Assembly: GCA_025462725.1 (NCBI GenBank)
Contig: JAOAPE010000010.1
Coordinates: forward strand, 124,001 to 188,000
Source of the DNA: Terriglobales bacterium
GTDB taxonomy: Bacteria; Acidobacteriota; Terriglobia; Terriglobales; Acidobacteriaceae
Length of the DNA: 64,000 bases
Direction: 5' to 3'
The translations under genes and the position numbers were made by a program. Position 1 is the stretch's first letter, and each line of letters begins with the position of its first letter. Below are positions 10,116-17,716 of this stretch, piece after piece. The notes under the pieces are model-generated. The model ran no database searches, had not been told where the DNA came from, and saw nothing but the letters and a program-made list of their open reading frames with translations.

Positions 10116-10159
10116 ATCCGTCGCAAGATGGGTTTAGCCTTCGGGAACGAGGTGAGAAC

Positions 10160-10777
10160 TTGCAGCATGTAATCGACTTCATTCTCGAAACAGAAAAACT
10201 GAAGACCGTTACCCGAAGGACGAAACCTCTCGGACTCGAGCGATACGAGAATTCTGCGGAGCATAGCTGGCAACTTGCGCTGTTTGCCATTTCGCTGGCG
10301 AATTATGCTGACCCTGCCCTCGATCTCGGTCGGGTGATTCGGATGCTCCTGCTCCATGATATCGGCGAGATCGATACTGGAGACACCATGGTATATATCG
10401 AGGAAGGGTGGGAACTCCGCAAGGAACAGGAACTCGCGGCGGTGAAGCGAATCTTTGGAATGCTGCCGGAGAAGCAAGCCACGGAGTTTCTCGAACTCTG
10501 GCAGGAATTCGAGCGCGGTGAGACAGCGGAGTCGCGTTATGCAAATGCGATAGACCGCGCAATGCCCGTGCTGTTGAATCTTTCAAACAACGGCCAGAGC
10601 TGGCGCGAGAACGGCATCAGTTTTGAGCGTGTTGTTGCGCGAATCGCGCCTCCTATAAAAGACGGCTGCCCTGCACTGTGGGAATACTTGGAGAAGCGGC
10701 TCGAAGAAGGACGCCAGAAAAATCTATTCGGCGAAAGCCCAGCCGATACGCCGCACGTGATCACGCCGAAACTCTGA
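10160..10777 (+). CDS. HD-domain phosphohydrolase, YfbR-like (5'-nucleotidase type)
   Basis: The family core starts at 'LQHVIDFILETEKLKTVTRRT', and the TTG at 10160 has GAGGTGAG just upstream, so I chose it. An alternative TTG at 10112 overlaps the DoxX stop codon. The HD metal site is visible: His in 'ENSAEHSWQLAL', then 'LLLHDIGEIDTGD' with the HD pair, and a later Asp in 'NAIDRAMPVLLNL'. Relatives such as YfbR hydrolyse deoxynucleoside 5'-monophosphates in the cytoplasm. The substrate here is inferred by family only. It is probably co-transcribed with the DoxX-like gene. Confidence 0.8.
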   Translation: MQHVIDFILETEKLKTVTRRTKPLGLERYENSAEHSWQLALFAISLANYADPALDLGRVIRMLLLHDIGEIDTGDTMVYIEEGWELRKEQELAAVKRIFGMLPEKQATEFLELWQEFERGETAESRYANAIDRAMPVLLNLSNNGQSWRENGISFERVVARIAPPIKDGCPALWEYLEKRLEEGRQKNLFGESPADTPHVITPKL

Positions 10778-10833
10778 GCTCGCAATTCGAATACCGGAAG
10801 AAGCGAATTTTTCGCGCCTGTTAGGATGAATGC

Positions 10834-11436
10834 ATGTCCAGCCGGCTTGCTTTAGCCTTCGTAATTCTTTTAAGTAGTTCAATCTTTGCCGTTCATACAG
10901 TGGCTGATAGTCGGGATTGGAGTGGCTTCCAACAAGGTAGCCGCATTGAAGTAAACCAGGCCTGTTCCGGCCCCTGGTTTCCCGCCACCATAACAAAGGT
11001 GGAAGAAGACAAGAACAAGGGACCAAAATTCAAGAGATACACCGTTAAAACTGATGACGGCCATGAGTGGTCCTTTAGTGCGCCTAACATCGTCGCTCCC
11101 TGTGTCAGAGCCATTGGCGGAAGTTCTAAAGAGCGCGCACAACTTCCAGCTCCGGCCTTAGGTGTATACAACTGCAACTACCGTGGTCAGGTGGTTCCGG
11201 TGTTCGATTTTGGATTGATCGATGCGAGCACCTACCGTGACTATGACGGCAATCGCGGCACCTACCGGTTCGACTCTAGTGCAAAGGAGATTGTGTTCCT
11301 CACCGGAGTAAGGAAAGGTTCTCGCGCACGCCAAGAGACCGCGAAGACTTTTCAAATCTTAAATAAGGACGGCTCAGGCACTGGCAATTACTGTCCTATC
11401 AATCCCAGCCGCAACATCAATGGCAAACGACTGTAG
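10834..11436 (+). CDS. Secreted protein with tudor/agenet-like segment, unknown function
   Basis: The 200-residue product has a signal peptide (MSSRLALAFVILLSSSIFAVHTVA). Residues ~35-90, 'GSRIEVNQACSGPWFPATITKVEEDK...YTVKTDDGHEWSF', have the spacing of a small SH3/tudor-type barrel, and the C-terminal half is a second compact beta-rich domain. Four cysteines could form disulfides outside the cytoplasm. I do not recognise a characterised family. A short hairpin (GTCACG/CGTGAC, 11463-11481) lies after the stop, without a T-tract. Confidence 0.65.
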   Translation: MSSRLALAFVILLSSSIFAVHTVADSRDWSGFQQGSRIEVNQACSGPWFPATITKVEEDKNKGPKFKRYTVKTDDGHEWSFSAPNIVAPCVRAIGGSSKERAQLPAPALGVYNCNYRGQVVPVFDFGLIDASTYRDYDGNRGTYRFDSSAKEIVFLTGVRKGSRARQETAKTFQILNKDGSGTGNYCPINPSRNINGKRL

Positions 11437-11504
11437 CGGTTACGAAGTTAGAGCTTGCGACGGTCACGCTGAAAACGTGACACTGTGATGTTCGTTAGTT
11501 CACT

Positions 11505-11796
11505 CTACGCCTCGGTGATCTGAATACGCATCTTCTTGATCATATCCTCGGCCCACCCGTGGTGAGTGACATCGAGATGCAATTGGAGATTGTTCTGTCC
11601 CAGAGTGCTCGTGAATGAGCAGAGAAAACACACTAAAGGTTTGATCGGGAGCGCTACTCGTTTCCGAATTAGAAGAGCTGGTCTGCGCATAGTGGGCCTT
11701 GATTCTACTCTCGATTTCATTAGGCCATCTATCTTTTGACAGAATCTCTGGACAGACCAGGGGTGTTGTTTGAACCACGATCAAAAAATGTGGCAT
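11505..11796 (-). pseudogene. Possible small gene broken by a frameshift
   Basis: Two overlapping leftward frames look like halves of one ~97-residue protein. The upstream half reads MPHFLIVVQTTPLV...DQTFSVFSLLIHEH. The downstream half reads TLGQNNLQLHLDV...WAEDMIKKMRIQITEA. They would join by a single indel near 11600-11616. No domain is recognisable. The alternative is that neither frame is coding. Confidence 0.25.
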
Positions 11797-11804
11797 GATT
11801 GCTC

Positions 11805-11939
11805 ATGCCGAAAAATCGCAAAATAGATTACTCAGCACATCAGGCTGACGCATCCCGAAAATCTAAGAAGCCGGGAGTCTTAAAGGGCAGGATTAAAGCT
11901 AAGATCAAGACCAAGCGAGCAGCCAAAAGAGAAGCTTAA
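11805..11939 (+). CDS. Short basic ORF of unknown function
   Basis: This frame encodes 44 residues starting MPKNRKIDYSAHQADASRKS and ending in a Lys/Arg-rich tail. No ribosome site stands out, and no domain is known. The strong basic bias could reflect a small nucleic-acid-binding protein or chance. It sits in a gene-poor, AT-richer stretch. Confidence 0.3.
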   Translation: MPKNRKIDYSAHQADASRKSKKPGVLKGRIKAKIKTKRAAKREA

Positions 11940-12059
11940 CCAAATTAGCCAACATAAAAGCCTACTAGTACGTCGGTTTTCCTCTGACGACTCTTTAACT
12001 TCGCCGCCTAAGTAGAATAAGGTTCACCAAGTATGGGAGTTTAGGCGCATACTGTTGGA

Positions 12060-12257
12060 ATGCCCACCCAAAGCCCACAAACTCAATCCGTTCGTTGTCC
12101 CATGTGCATGGTCAAGGCTGGGAAAGAGTGCGTGCTGTTGACTGGCGACGTTCGCTACACCCCTCATCTGGAGAGACGATTGTTAGCCAGAGCGAGAGCG
12201 AAGAAAGCACTTTTGGATTCATCGCGCATATCGAGGAGCTCTTTACATGCCATGTGA
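12060..12257 (+). CDS. Small zinc-finger protein, phage-type DNA-binding zinc finger pattern
   Basis: The 65-residue product contains CPMCMVKAGKEC followed by PHLERR, matching the Cys-x2-Cys-x6-Cys...His-x2-Arg layout of the small 'DNA-binding phage zinc finger' family. This is a pattern match only. The stop codon overlaps the start of the next small gene by 11 bases, so the two are likely translated together. The ribosome site is weak. Confidence 0.5.
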   Translation: MPTQSPQTQSVRCPMCMVKAGKECVLLTGDVRYTPHLERRLLARARAKKALLDSSRISRSSLHAM

Positions 12258-12441
12258 TGAGTTCAGACGACTGGCCGAACAGTATGTTCAGACGAACCAG
12301 GCGAACCTTCGAAGACGTAATCCAAAGAAGGCGACCTTGAGCAAAGAGGAACCTCGACCCACGACAGACCTCAGCAAGCAAGCTCAGGGGTTCCGCAAAG
12401 AGCGGGACAAGCACTTAGCGAATTGTGATGAGTGCAACTAG
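12247..12441 (+). CDS. Small protein with C-terminal HxxxCxxC motif, unknown function
   Basis: The 64-residue product is highly charged and ends KHLANCDECN, a His-x3-Cys-x2-Cys cluster that could bind zinc as in anti-sigma-like zinc fingers. It overlaps the preceding zinc-finger gene by 11 bases. No further motif is visible and the function is unknown. Confidence 0.45.
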   Translation: MPCDEFRRLAEQYVQTNQANLRRRNPKKATLSKEEPRPTTDLSKQAQGFRKERDKHLANCDECN

Positions 12442-12876
12442 CCTGCTGCCTCTGATGGACCTCCTTGGTTCATGGCATGTTGGGAGGCTCATGCTTTAGC
12501 TGTTCCCTCTGTTGTGAGCACTTCTGAAGCAGACCTACTCCGAAGCCCGCGACAATGATCTTTTCTCCGTCAATGGCCAAATCGCAAGATGGCAGTGCCA
12601 ATCCCGCGCAAGACGCAGCTCGCAGCGACCATATCTATGCGGAGCCACTTGGTGAATGATCTTCGAGGTGACACGATGACACTTTTGGGCTGTTTGCGAC
12701 CATCGAATGTCACTTTCGTTGCCGAATGAAGAGTTAACACAACGGGTAGGCACCGATTCGCGTTGTTTTGCTTCGACTTACGAATTAGTGAAAGATGGCC
12801 AAGGATGGCCAGAGAAGTGCCCTATGAACAGTGACCACAACAGAATAAATCGAAGTAAAAATTGAGGAAAAACACA
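12442..12876. other. Gene-poor interval upstream of the prepilin gene
   Basis: No convincing gene is seen in these 435 bases. Open frames on the minus strand lack a ribosome site and protein-like composition. The last ~100 bases probably hold the promoter of the prepilin gene. Confidence 0.4.
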
Positions 12877-13386
12877 ATGCGCAAGCAAAAAGGCTTTTCG
12901 TTGATCGAATTGCTTATCGTCGTTGCGATCATCTTGATCATCGCGGCCATCGCTATCCCTAACTTGTTGAAGGCCCGTATCGCAGCTAACCAGGCTTCTG
13001 CCGTAGGTTCCTTGCGCACAATCATTACGTCAAACACCAATTTTCAGTCTACATTCGGTGGATTTGCTCCTACACTGGCAGCACTTGGAGGCACCTCTGC
13101 AGTATGCGGTGCAGCCAACGCGGCTCCCGCGATCACGGCGGCTTGCCTGATTGATCCAGTGTTGTCGGCTGCCAGCACTGCCGCGACAGCCAAGAGCGGA
13201 TATTTCTTTACCTACACTGGCGCGACTGCGAATGCGAACGGAACATTCCAATCATTCAATGTGCTCGCGACTCCTGCTGTACCGCACACCACAGGCGACT
13301 TGGACTATTACACCGATCAATCGGGCGTAACGCGTTGGGAGATTAACCCTGTCGTCCCGACTACGACCAGCGCCCCAATCCAGTAG
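12877..13386 (+). CDS. Type IV prepilin/pseudopilin-like protein
   Basis: The ATG at 12877 follows GAGGA by 8 bases and gives a textbook class III signal: MRKQKG then FSLIELLIVVAIILIIAAIAIP, cleaved by prepilin peptidase after the Gly. The mature protein (~163 residues) has the long N-terminal helix with Glu5 and a short, Ala/Thr-rich globular domain with two or three cysteines. It could be a major or minor pilin, or a type II secretion pseudopilin; no assembly genes are nearby to decide. It is monocistronic, closed by a strong terminator. Confidence 0.85.
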   Translation: MRKQKGFSLIELLIVVAIILIIAAIAIPNLLKARIAANQASAVGSLRTIITSNTNFQSTFGGFAPTLAALGGTSAVCGAANAAPAITAACLIDPVLSAASTAATAKSGYFFTYTGATANANGTFQSFNVLATPAVPHTTGDLDYYTDQSGVTRWEINPVVPTTTSAPIQ

Positions 13387-13426
13387 TTTGGTTTGGCCAA
13401 ATACCCGGGGAGGGTATAAGCCGAAA

Positions 13427-13457
13427 GGAGCAAAGACGAAAGTCTTTGCTCCTTTTC
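13427..13457 (+). terminator. Rho-independent terminator after the prepilin gene
   Basis: GGAGCAAAGAC (13427-13437), a GAAA tetraloop, the perfect complement GTCTTTGCTCC (13442-13452) and a TTTTC run form a classic intrinsic terminator 40 bp after the stop codon. Confidence 0.92.
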
Positions 13458-13597
13458 TATTCCGCTCAGATCACAGTTGTCGATTAGTTTAGTCCGCATG
13501 GCGGCCAACTCGGACATTCTCGGCTTCATACTGAACTTCGTTGCCTACGACGCTGTTGACACGAAAATCAGTCTTTACGCGCGAGACATTGAAGGAA

Positions 13598-13646
13598 TGG
13601 AGCCGACGACCAGGGTTGAACTGGTGACCTACTGTTTACGAATAAG
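13598..13646 (-). repeat. Decayed copy of the tRNA-Thr 3' half (probable attachment-site remnant)
   Basis: These 49 bases match the 3' end of the intact tRNA-Thr (16436-16484) in the same orientation, with three mismatches at 13614, 13635 and 13644, and then similarity stops within the anticodon arm. The 3' CCA and T-arm are duplicated. This is the footprint expected when an integrative element has inserted at a tRNA 3' end. Confidence 0.85.
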
Positions 13647-13722
13647 CCTGCCGCGAACCACTTTTTTATTACTGTTGCAGATGCAACTAGCTTAGTTGCA
13701 TGTTACTGATAACTCACAACTT

Positions 13723-13793
13723 ACACACAACAAAAGGCTGAAAGTAAACATACTACATTTTTCGTGTGGATTACTAAGCCTTTTTGTGTGTTG
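13723..13793. repeat. Long imperfect inverted repeat at the island's left end
   Basis: An ACACACAA...AAAGGCT arm (13723-13739) is mirrored by AGCCTTTTTGTGTGTTG (about 13777-13793) with one or two bulged bases. The pair lies in the AT-rich stretch that has no gene and may form a recombination or replication structure. Confidence 0.55.
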
Positions 13794-13830
13794 GAGTTAC
13801 AACTCTCAAAAAGAATCCTTTTACTTTCAG
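13738..13830. repeat. Inverted pair of the 11-bp word CTGAAAGTAAA (left copy)
   Basis: CTGAAAGTAAA at 13738-13748 is exactly mirrored by TTTACTTTCAG at 13820-13830. The same 10-base core recurs as an inverted pair at the right end of the island (16346-16390), so these could be arm-type binding sites of a recombinase. Confidence 0.6.
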
Positions 13831-13853
13831 CACATCAATTAGCTTGACCACAT

Positions 13854-13873
13854 CAACTGATAATAATCAGTTG
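13854..13873. promoter_or_regulatory. Palindrome CAACTGA-N6-TCAGTTG
   Basis: Seven-base arms are perfectly complementary. More TCAGTTG-like words follow within 60 bp (for example 13914-13921), suggesting a cluster of protein sites. The word resembles the anticodon-arm sequence of the neighbouring tRNA-Thr (CAACTGATTCGTAATCAG), which may be chance or a recombinase core mimic. Confidence 0.4.
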
Positions 13874-14093
13874 CCTTTCTGTTGATTTCCCCTGAAGACC
13901 TACTTATGCCTAATCAGTTGACTTCCAGTCAGTTTTCAATTTAATAATCCCTGTCTCGCGAAATTACATACGATTAAAAACTGGTGTGCTGCGGGATGAA
14001 TTTTTCCGCATTTCAGTCCTAATCACCCCTTTGAACAGTGTCCACTTATCGTCTGTAGACCCATCGACATCAGAAACATACCATCTTGCGACC

Positions 14094-14333
14094 GTGCCAA
14101 AGCATGTCAAAAGTGACCCTCGCGTAAAGTTTGGGAAGGCGGTACGCGCCCTTCGCATGAAGCGAGGCTTATCGCAGGAGCGATTGGCGGAACTCGCCGA
14201 GATTCACCGGACCTACATCGGCGATGTCGAACGAGGTACTCGCAATATCAGCCTTATAAACATGTGCCGTATTTCAGAAGCCCTGTCTATTTCTCTCTCA
14301 ACTCTGATTCAGGAGATGGAGCGTTCTCGATGA
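14094..14333 (+). CDS. Xre-family helix-turn-helix regulator
   Basis: The product from the GTG at 14094 is about 79 residues. It is a single HTH_3 domain: 'FGKAVRALRMKRGLSQERLAELAEIHRTYIGDVERGTRNIS' and the usual trailing helix. The frame is open upstream to 13986, but the family normally begins where I place the start; no ribosome site settles it. The stop codon overlaps the next ATG (ATGA), so it leads a coupled operon. It probably controls the island's own promoter. Confidence 0.75.
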   Translation: MPKHVKSDPRVKFGKAVRALRMKRGLSQERLAELAEIHRTYIGDVERGTRNISLINMCRISEALSISLSTLIQEMERSR

Positions 14334-14392
14334 GCGTCACCGCCAGCGGGCTAGAAGTAGCGGTTCCGCTGATGAGCCTGGAGGGGTTATGA
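14330..14392 (+). CDS. 20-codon coupled ORF between regulator and membrane protein
   Basis: The frame encodes MSVTASGLEVAVPLMSLEGL. Its ATG overlaps the stop of the Xre gene (ATGA, 14330-14333) and its stop overlaps the ATG of the membrane gene (ATGA, 14389-14392). Such double coupling argues that it is translated, either as a leader relaying ribosomes or as a short peptide. The ribosome site of the next gene (GAGGGG) lies inside it. Confidence 0.45.
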   Translation: MSVTASGLEVAVPLMSLEGL

Positions 14393-14796
14393 CACCCACT
14401 GATGAAGTTGGGGATTTCCGTACTGAGAGAAACTGGTGGGAACAGCGCCGTCTGCGATACAACATCGGGCTTGTCGCTGCGGGGCTGCTGGCCTTCGTCT
14501 GCTACGTTGTAGTGGTTGACCGAGGAATTTCCACGGGTACGATGCCCGACGCCGAAATCACGCTTTTCACAACTGCGTTCCAAGCTGTTGGCTACCTGTT
14601 CATGATGGCGTTGGCAAACGTCTGTTACTTGGCAGGGCCATTGTCCGAGTCAATCGTGAAGCCTACCAATGTTGACCATTACCGCCGCCTGACTTTTCGG
14701 CTCGGCTTTTGGTTTTCGGTATTGTTGCCGTTCACCATCCCTGGACTTATTGCTTGGTTTTACCTCATACACCCCTCAGCGGCGACTCCGCGGTAA
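14389..14796 (+). CDS. Small integral membrane protein, unknown function
   Basis: The 135-residue product has three predicted membrane spans: 'IGLVAAGLLAFVCYVVVV', 'FTTAFQAVGYLFMMALANVCYL' and 'FWFSVLLPFTIPGLIAWFYL'. GAGGGG precedes the ATG. It is translationally coupled to the ORF before it, in an island with a regulator and a HEPN-like gene. A membrane effector or toxin role is possible but only an inference; no known family is recognised. Confidence 0.65.
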   Translation: MTPTDEVGDFRTERNWWEQRRLRYNIGLVAAGLLAFVCYVVVVDRGISTGTMPDAEITLFTTAFQAVGYLFMMALANVCYLAGPLSESIVKPTNVDHYRRLTFRLGFWFSVLLPFTIPGLIAWFYLIHPSAATPR

Positions 14797-14833
14797 TGTA
14801 AAACGATTCTTCCCAACTACGGGACATGAATTG

Positions 14834-14850
14834 TCCTGCCATAGGCAGGA
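14834..14850. other. Short GC-rich stem-loop
   Basis: TCCTGCC and GGCAGGA pair around an ATA loop in the 140-bp gap after the membrane gene. No T-tract follows, so it may be an RNA-processing or attenuator element rather than a terminator. Confidence 0.35.
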
Positions 14851-14936
14851 ACTGCCGCTAGGATCTTCAAATGATTTCCGCTCTCCTCTTAAAGGCTTGA
14901 GCTACAATCCTTGAACCTTCTAAATCAAGAGGTTAT

Positions 14937-15425
14937 ATGAAGATCGACATTGACCTTTCTTCTGGGAAATTGAGCGTGGAATCTTCAGAGGAAAAGCTAA
15001 AAGAAGTCCTTTCGCAAGTGGAACTCTTCTTACCAGTTTTGAAAACCTCCCTTGTAGACCATGACCCTGATGCTGACAACGGCGGAGTTGAAAAGGTAAA
15101 GAAGGAAAGTGATCCAAAGCCTGCTCGTCCGCGTCGACGTAAGAAAGCGAAAGAAAACGGAATTGGGGCAACACCTAAAATTCGCAAAAATTCCTCAGGA
15201 AGAATTGGCCCCAAAGCGGCGCTGAGCGATCTCATAGCAAAAGACTATTTTTCTGCTGCGAAAAACCCAAGCCAGATCCGAGATCATTTGAAACACAAGA
15301 CTGGCACTGAATATAGCCCTCAAGAAATTGCGGTGTCTCTTGTCCGTCTCATGCGAGATGGCAAATTGGATCGCAACCAGAACTCAGATAACGTTTATGA
15401 GTACACAAACCCCAGCGCCAAATAA
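14937..15425 (+). CDS. Winged-helix-like protein, first gene of a two-gene unit
   Basis: The 162-residue product has a short N-terminal helical part, a Lys/Arg-rich linker (PARPRRRKKAK) and a C-terminal winged-helix-like domain ('SQIRDHLKHKTGTEYSPQEIAVSLVRLMRDGKLDR'). AGAGGTT precedes the ATG. It overlaps the next gene by 29 bases, so the two proteins are probably made together and may interact. The domain suggests DNA or partner binding. No named family is recognised. Confidence 0.65.
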   Translation: MKIDIDLSSGKLSVESSEEKLKEVLSQVELFLPVLKTSLVDHDPDADNGGVEKVKKESDPKPARPRRRKKAKENGIGATPKIRKNSSGRIGPKAALSDLIAKDYFSAAKNPSQIRDHLKHKTGTEYSPQEIAVSLVRLMRDGKLDRNQNSDNVYEYTNPSAK

Positions 15426-16212
15426 GACTTCGCCGCTCCAAGCTGCATTGGCAAATATCGCCGAGCCTTTTCGTAGCCGTCTAGTGGACACCTATGTAGA
15501 AGTCAAGAACGCCTTTCTCCGAGGCGATTCTGAAAAAATCGGGCTTAAGGTAGGAAAATTCTGCGAGACCCTTTTGCGCTTTTTGCAACACATCACTACT
15601 GGTACGCACACAGCTTTCGGAACACCGATAAAAAACTTCATAGATGAATGTTTGAAAATAGAGAAGTCGTCAGCGGCGAATCATCCAGAAGGACTTCGCG
15701 TGCTCATGCCACGTGCTCTAGCGTTCGCCTACAGTGTGCGAAGCAAGCGAGGGGTGGGACATGTCGGTGGTGATATTGATGCGAATGCGATTGACGCAGC
15801 AACATGTGTCAGAGTAGTTGACTGGTGCGTCTGTGAACTGATTCGGGTATATCACAAGATGCCTCTTGAAGAGGCGCAGGCGTTATTAGATGTTGCCGTC
15901 CAGAGGCAAATCCCTGCTGTATGGAACGTAATGGGCAAAAAGCGCGTCCTCATACCTGGTTTAGACGCTGCCACTCAGACATTGCTACTGTTGTACCAAT
16001 CACCGGAATTCGCAGTTGCGGCTGAAGATCTTTCCGAGTGGATTGACTATTCGAGCGCCAAAGACTTCCGAAGATTTGTTCTCTTAAAATTGCACTCCGC
16101 CCGCCTTATTGAATATGACGCAGAGACAGACATGGTCCTGATCTCACCGACAGGAACGAAAGAAGCCGAACGTAAGCTACTGAAACTTGAGAATCAAATC
16201 GGCGAAATCTAG
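15397..16212 (+). CDS. HEPN-like protein with C-terminal winged helix, candidate defence effector
   Basis: The ATG at 15397 lies within the end of the upstream gene. The 271-residue product has a helical N-terminal domain with 'RSKRGVGH' (Arg115-His122), placed in a helix pair like the R-x4-6-H motif of HEPN RNases in Abi-type proteins. A C-terminal winged helix with 'DFRRFVLLKLHSARLIEY' follows. HEPN proteins in small islands are often RNA-cutting toxins of anti-phage systems. The HEPN call is from motif and helical context only. Confidence 0.5.
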   Translation: MSTQTPAPNKTSPLQAALANIAEPFRSRLVDTYVEVKNAFLRGDSEKIGLKVGKFCETLLRFLQHITTGTHTAFGTPIKNFIDECLKIEKSSAANHPEGLRVLMPRALAFAYSVRSKRGVGHVGGDIDANAIDAATCVRVVDWCVCELIRVYHKMPLEEAQALLDVAVQRQIPAVWNVMGKKRVLIPGLDAATQTLLLLYQSPEFAVAAEDLSEWIDYSSAKDFRRFVLLKLHSARLIEYDAETDMVLISPTGTKEAERKLLKLENQIGEI

Positions 16213-16345
16213 TTTGCGGATATGCGCTCGAATCGTTCCTAACTCTTTTGGGATTGAGTCATGCAAAAGCTTTTATGTTTTTTGCATTTGAATACTATGA
16301 GTGGACATGCTATAAGTTGCGTCGCTAAGTAAAAACCAGTGGGTG

Positions 16346-16390
16346 TGAAAGTAAAGATGATTCGATTTTAGGTAGTCTCTTTACTTTCAG
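16346..16390. repeat. Inverted pair of TGAAAGTAAAG (right copy)
   Basis: TGAAAGTAAAG (16346-16356) is exactly mirrored by CTTTACTTTCA (16379-16389). It shares its core with the left-end pair and stands ~50 bp from the tRNA-Thr 3' end. Confidence 0.6.
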
Positions 16391-16435
16391 AAAGCAGGAT
16401 TCGCAAAGTCGCTGTAAATACCTGAAAAGAAAAGG

Positions 16436-16511
<76 letters not shown>

Positions 16512-16744
16512 CTTGAAAAGCGGGCTGCATCGATTTTAATTGCGCATCGCGATTCGGTAAAGGGGCGGTGCCCGCGCTGAACGAAAAACATCACCAATTG
16601 TTCGGCAAAAATTCGCGCATAGTTTTCCACAAGAGATCACAAGAAAATCCTGTTTTCCACTTGCTATTTACCCATGAGATTCCCCATAATTGCTTTCGCT
16701 GCATAGTTTTGATAGTGCGTTGACGTGAGACAACTGCAAACACA

Positions 16745-17623
16745 GTGACTCAATACGGTAGAACAGACGTACTGCGCATATTGCGCGTAACAAATCGGCA
16801 GATGCAGACCTGGGAAAAAGCGGGTCTAGTGGCCGTCTCCGATTCCTATTCCTTTTTTGACCTCCTCCAGATCAAACAACTTCGCGACCTGAAGGCCAAG
16901 CGCGTCCGTTCCGCCGTAATACTGAAGTCGCTGCAGGAAATGCGACTGGCCTCAGGCATGGAGAATCCGTTTCTGGAATCCAGCGTCTTCTCGACTCGCG
17001 GAAACCGCGTGGCGTTTCGGCATCATGGTGCCGCGGTCGAACCTATCGCCGGACAGTTCGTCATGGACTTCAACGGACAAAAGAAAGTTGTCCCCACGAA
17101 TGTTCGCACCATGCGCTCGGCGGAAACCCTTTCTGAATTGTTCGCGCGCGGAGTGGCGCTCGAAGAAGATCCAGAGACGCACCAGGAAGCCATCGATTCC
17201 TACCTGAAAGTTTTGGAACTCGATCCGCAGCACGCGCCGGCACACATTAACTTGGGCACCATCCATTACAACCGGCACGATTTCGTCAAAGCGGAACACT
17301 TTTATCGCCAGGCAATCGCCGCCGATCCGCGATACGCGCTCGCGTATTTCGATCTCGGCAACGTGCTCGACGAAACGGGACGCATGCCCGAAGCCATTAA
17401 GTCCTACATGACGGCTATCCTGCTCGCTCCGACTTACGCTGATGCGCACTACAACGTCGCGCTTGCGCTAGAGAAAACGAAACTGCCACGCAAAGCGCTG
17501 ATGCACTGGCGCGCTTACGTGAAGCTCGACGCCACGGGCCCATGGTCGGCACACGCCCGCGCGCAGATCGCGAAGATCCTCAAGCAGGAAAATCTGGCCA
17601 TCGTCGCTCGAAGCGGCAAGTAA
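16745..17623 (+). CDS. MerR-type HTH protein with TPR domain
   Basis: The 292-residue product begins with a MerR-like winged helix ('YGRTDVLRILRVTNRQMQTWEKAGLV', 'SFFDLLQIKQLRDLKAKRV'). After a linker, three or four TPR repeats follow from ~130 to 270 ('HAPAHINLGTIHYNRHDFVKAEHFYRQAIAADPRYALAYFDLGN'). A GTG start is assumed. The TPR part would sense or bind a protein partner and the HTH part DNA. Such fusions are common in Acidobacteriota. No target is evident. Confidence 0.8.
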   Translation: MTQYGRTDVLRILRVTNRQMQTWEKAGLVAVSDSYSFFDLLQIKQLRDLKAKRVRSAVILKSLQEMRLASGMENPFLESSVFSTRGNRVAFRHHGAAVEPIAGQFVMDFNGQKKVVPTNVRTMRSAETLSELFARGVALEEDPETHQEAIDSYLKVLELDPQHAPAHINLGTIHYNRHDFVKAEHFYRQAIAADPRYALAYFDLGNVLDETGRMPEAIKSYMTAILLAPTYADAHYNVALALEKTKLPRKALMHWRAYVKLDATGPWSAHARAQIAKILKQENLAIVARSGK

Positions 17624-17716
17624 TTTAGCTAATCTACTTCCCTCCTCCCGCCTCTGCGCTTCCTGCTAAAATCATCTGTTCTGCTGTGCTCATATTAGAC
17701 ATTGATAGAGGACGTT

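Noticed and set aside
12535-12753. 72-codon minus-strand frame before the prepilin gene
   Set aside because: Composition is not protein-like, and no start signal or conserved motif is visible.
13477-13695. Open frame running through the tRNA-Thr fragment
   Set aside because: Its middle is simply the translated tRNA remnant, and no ribosome site or domain supports it.
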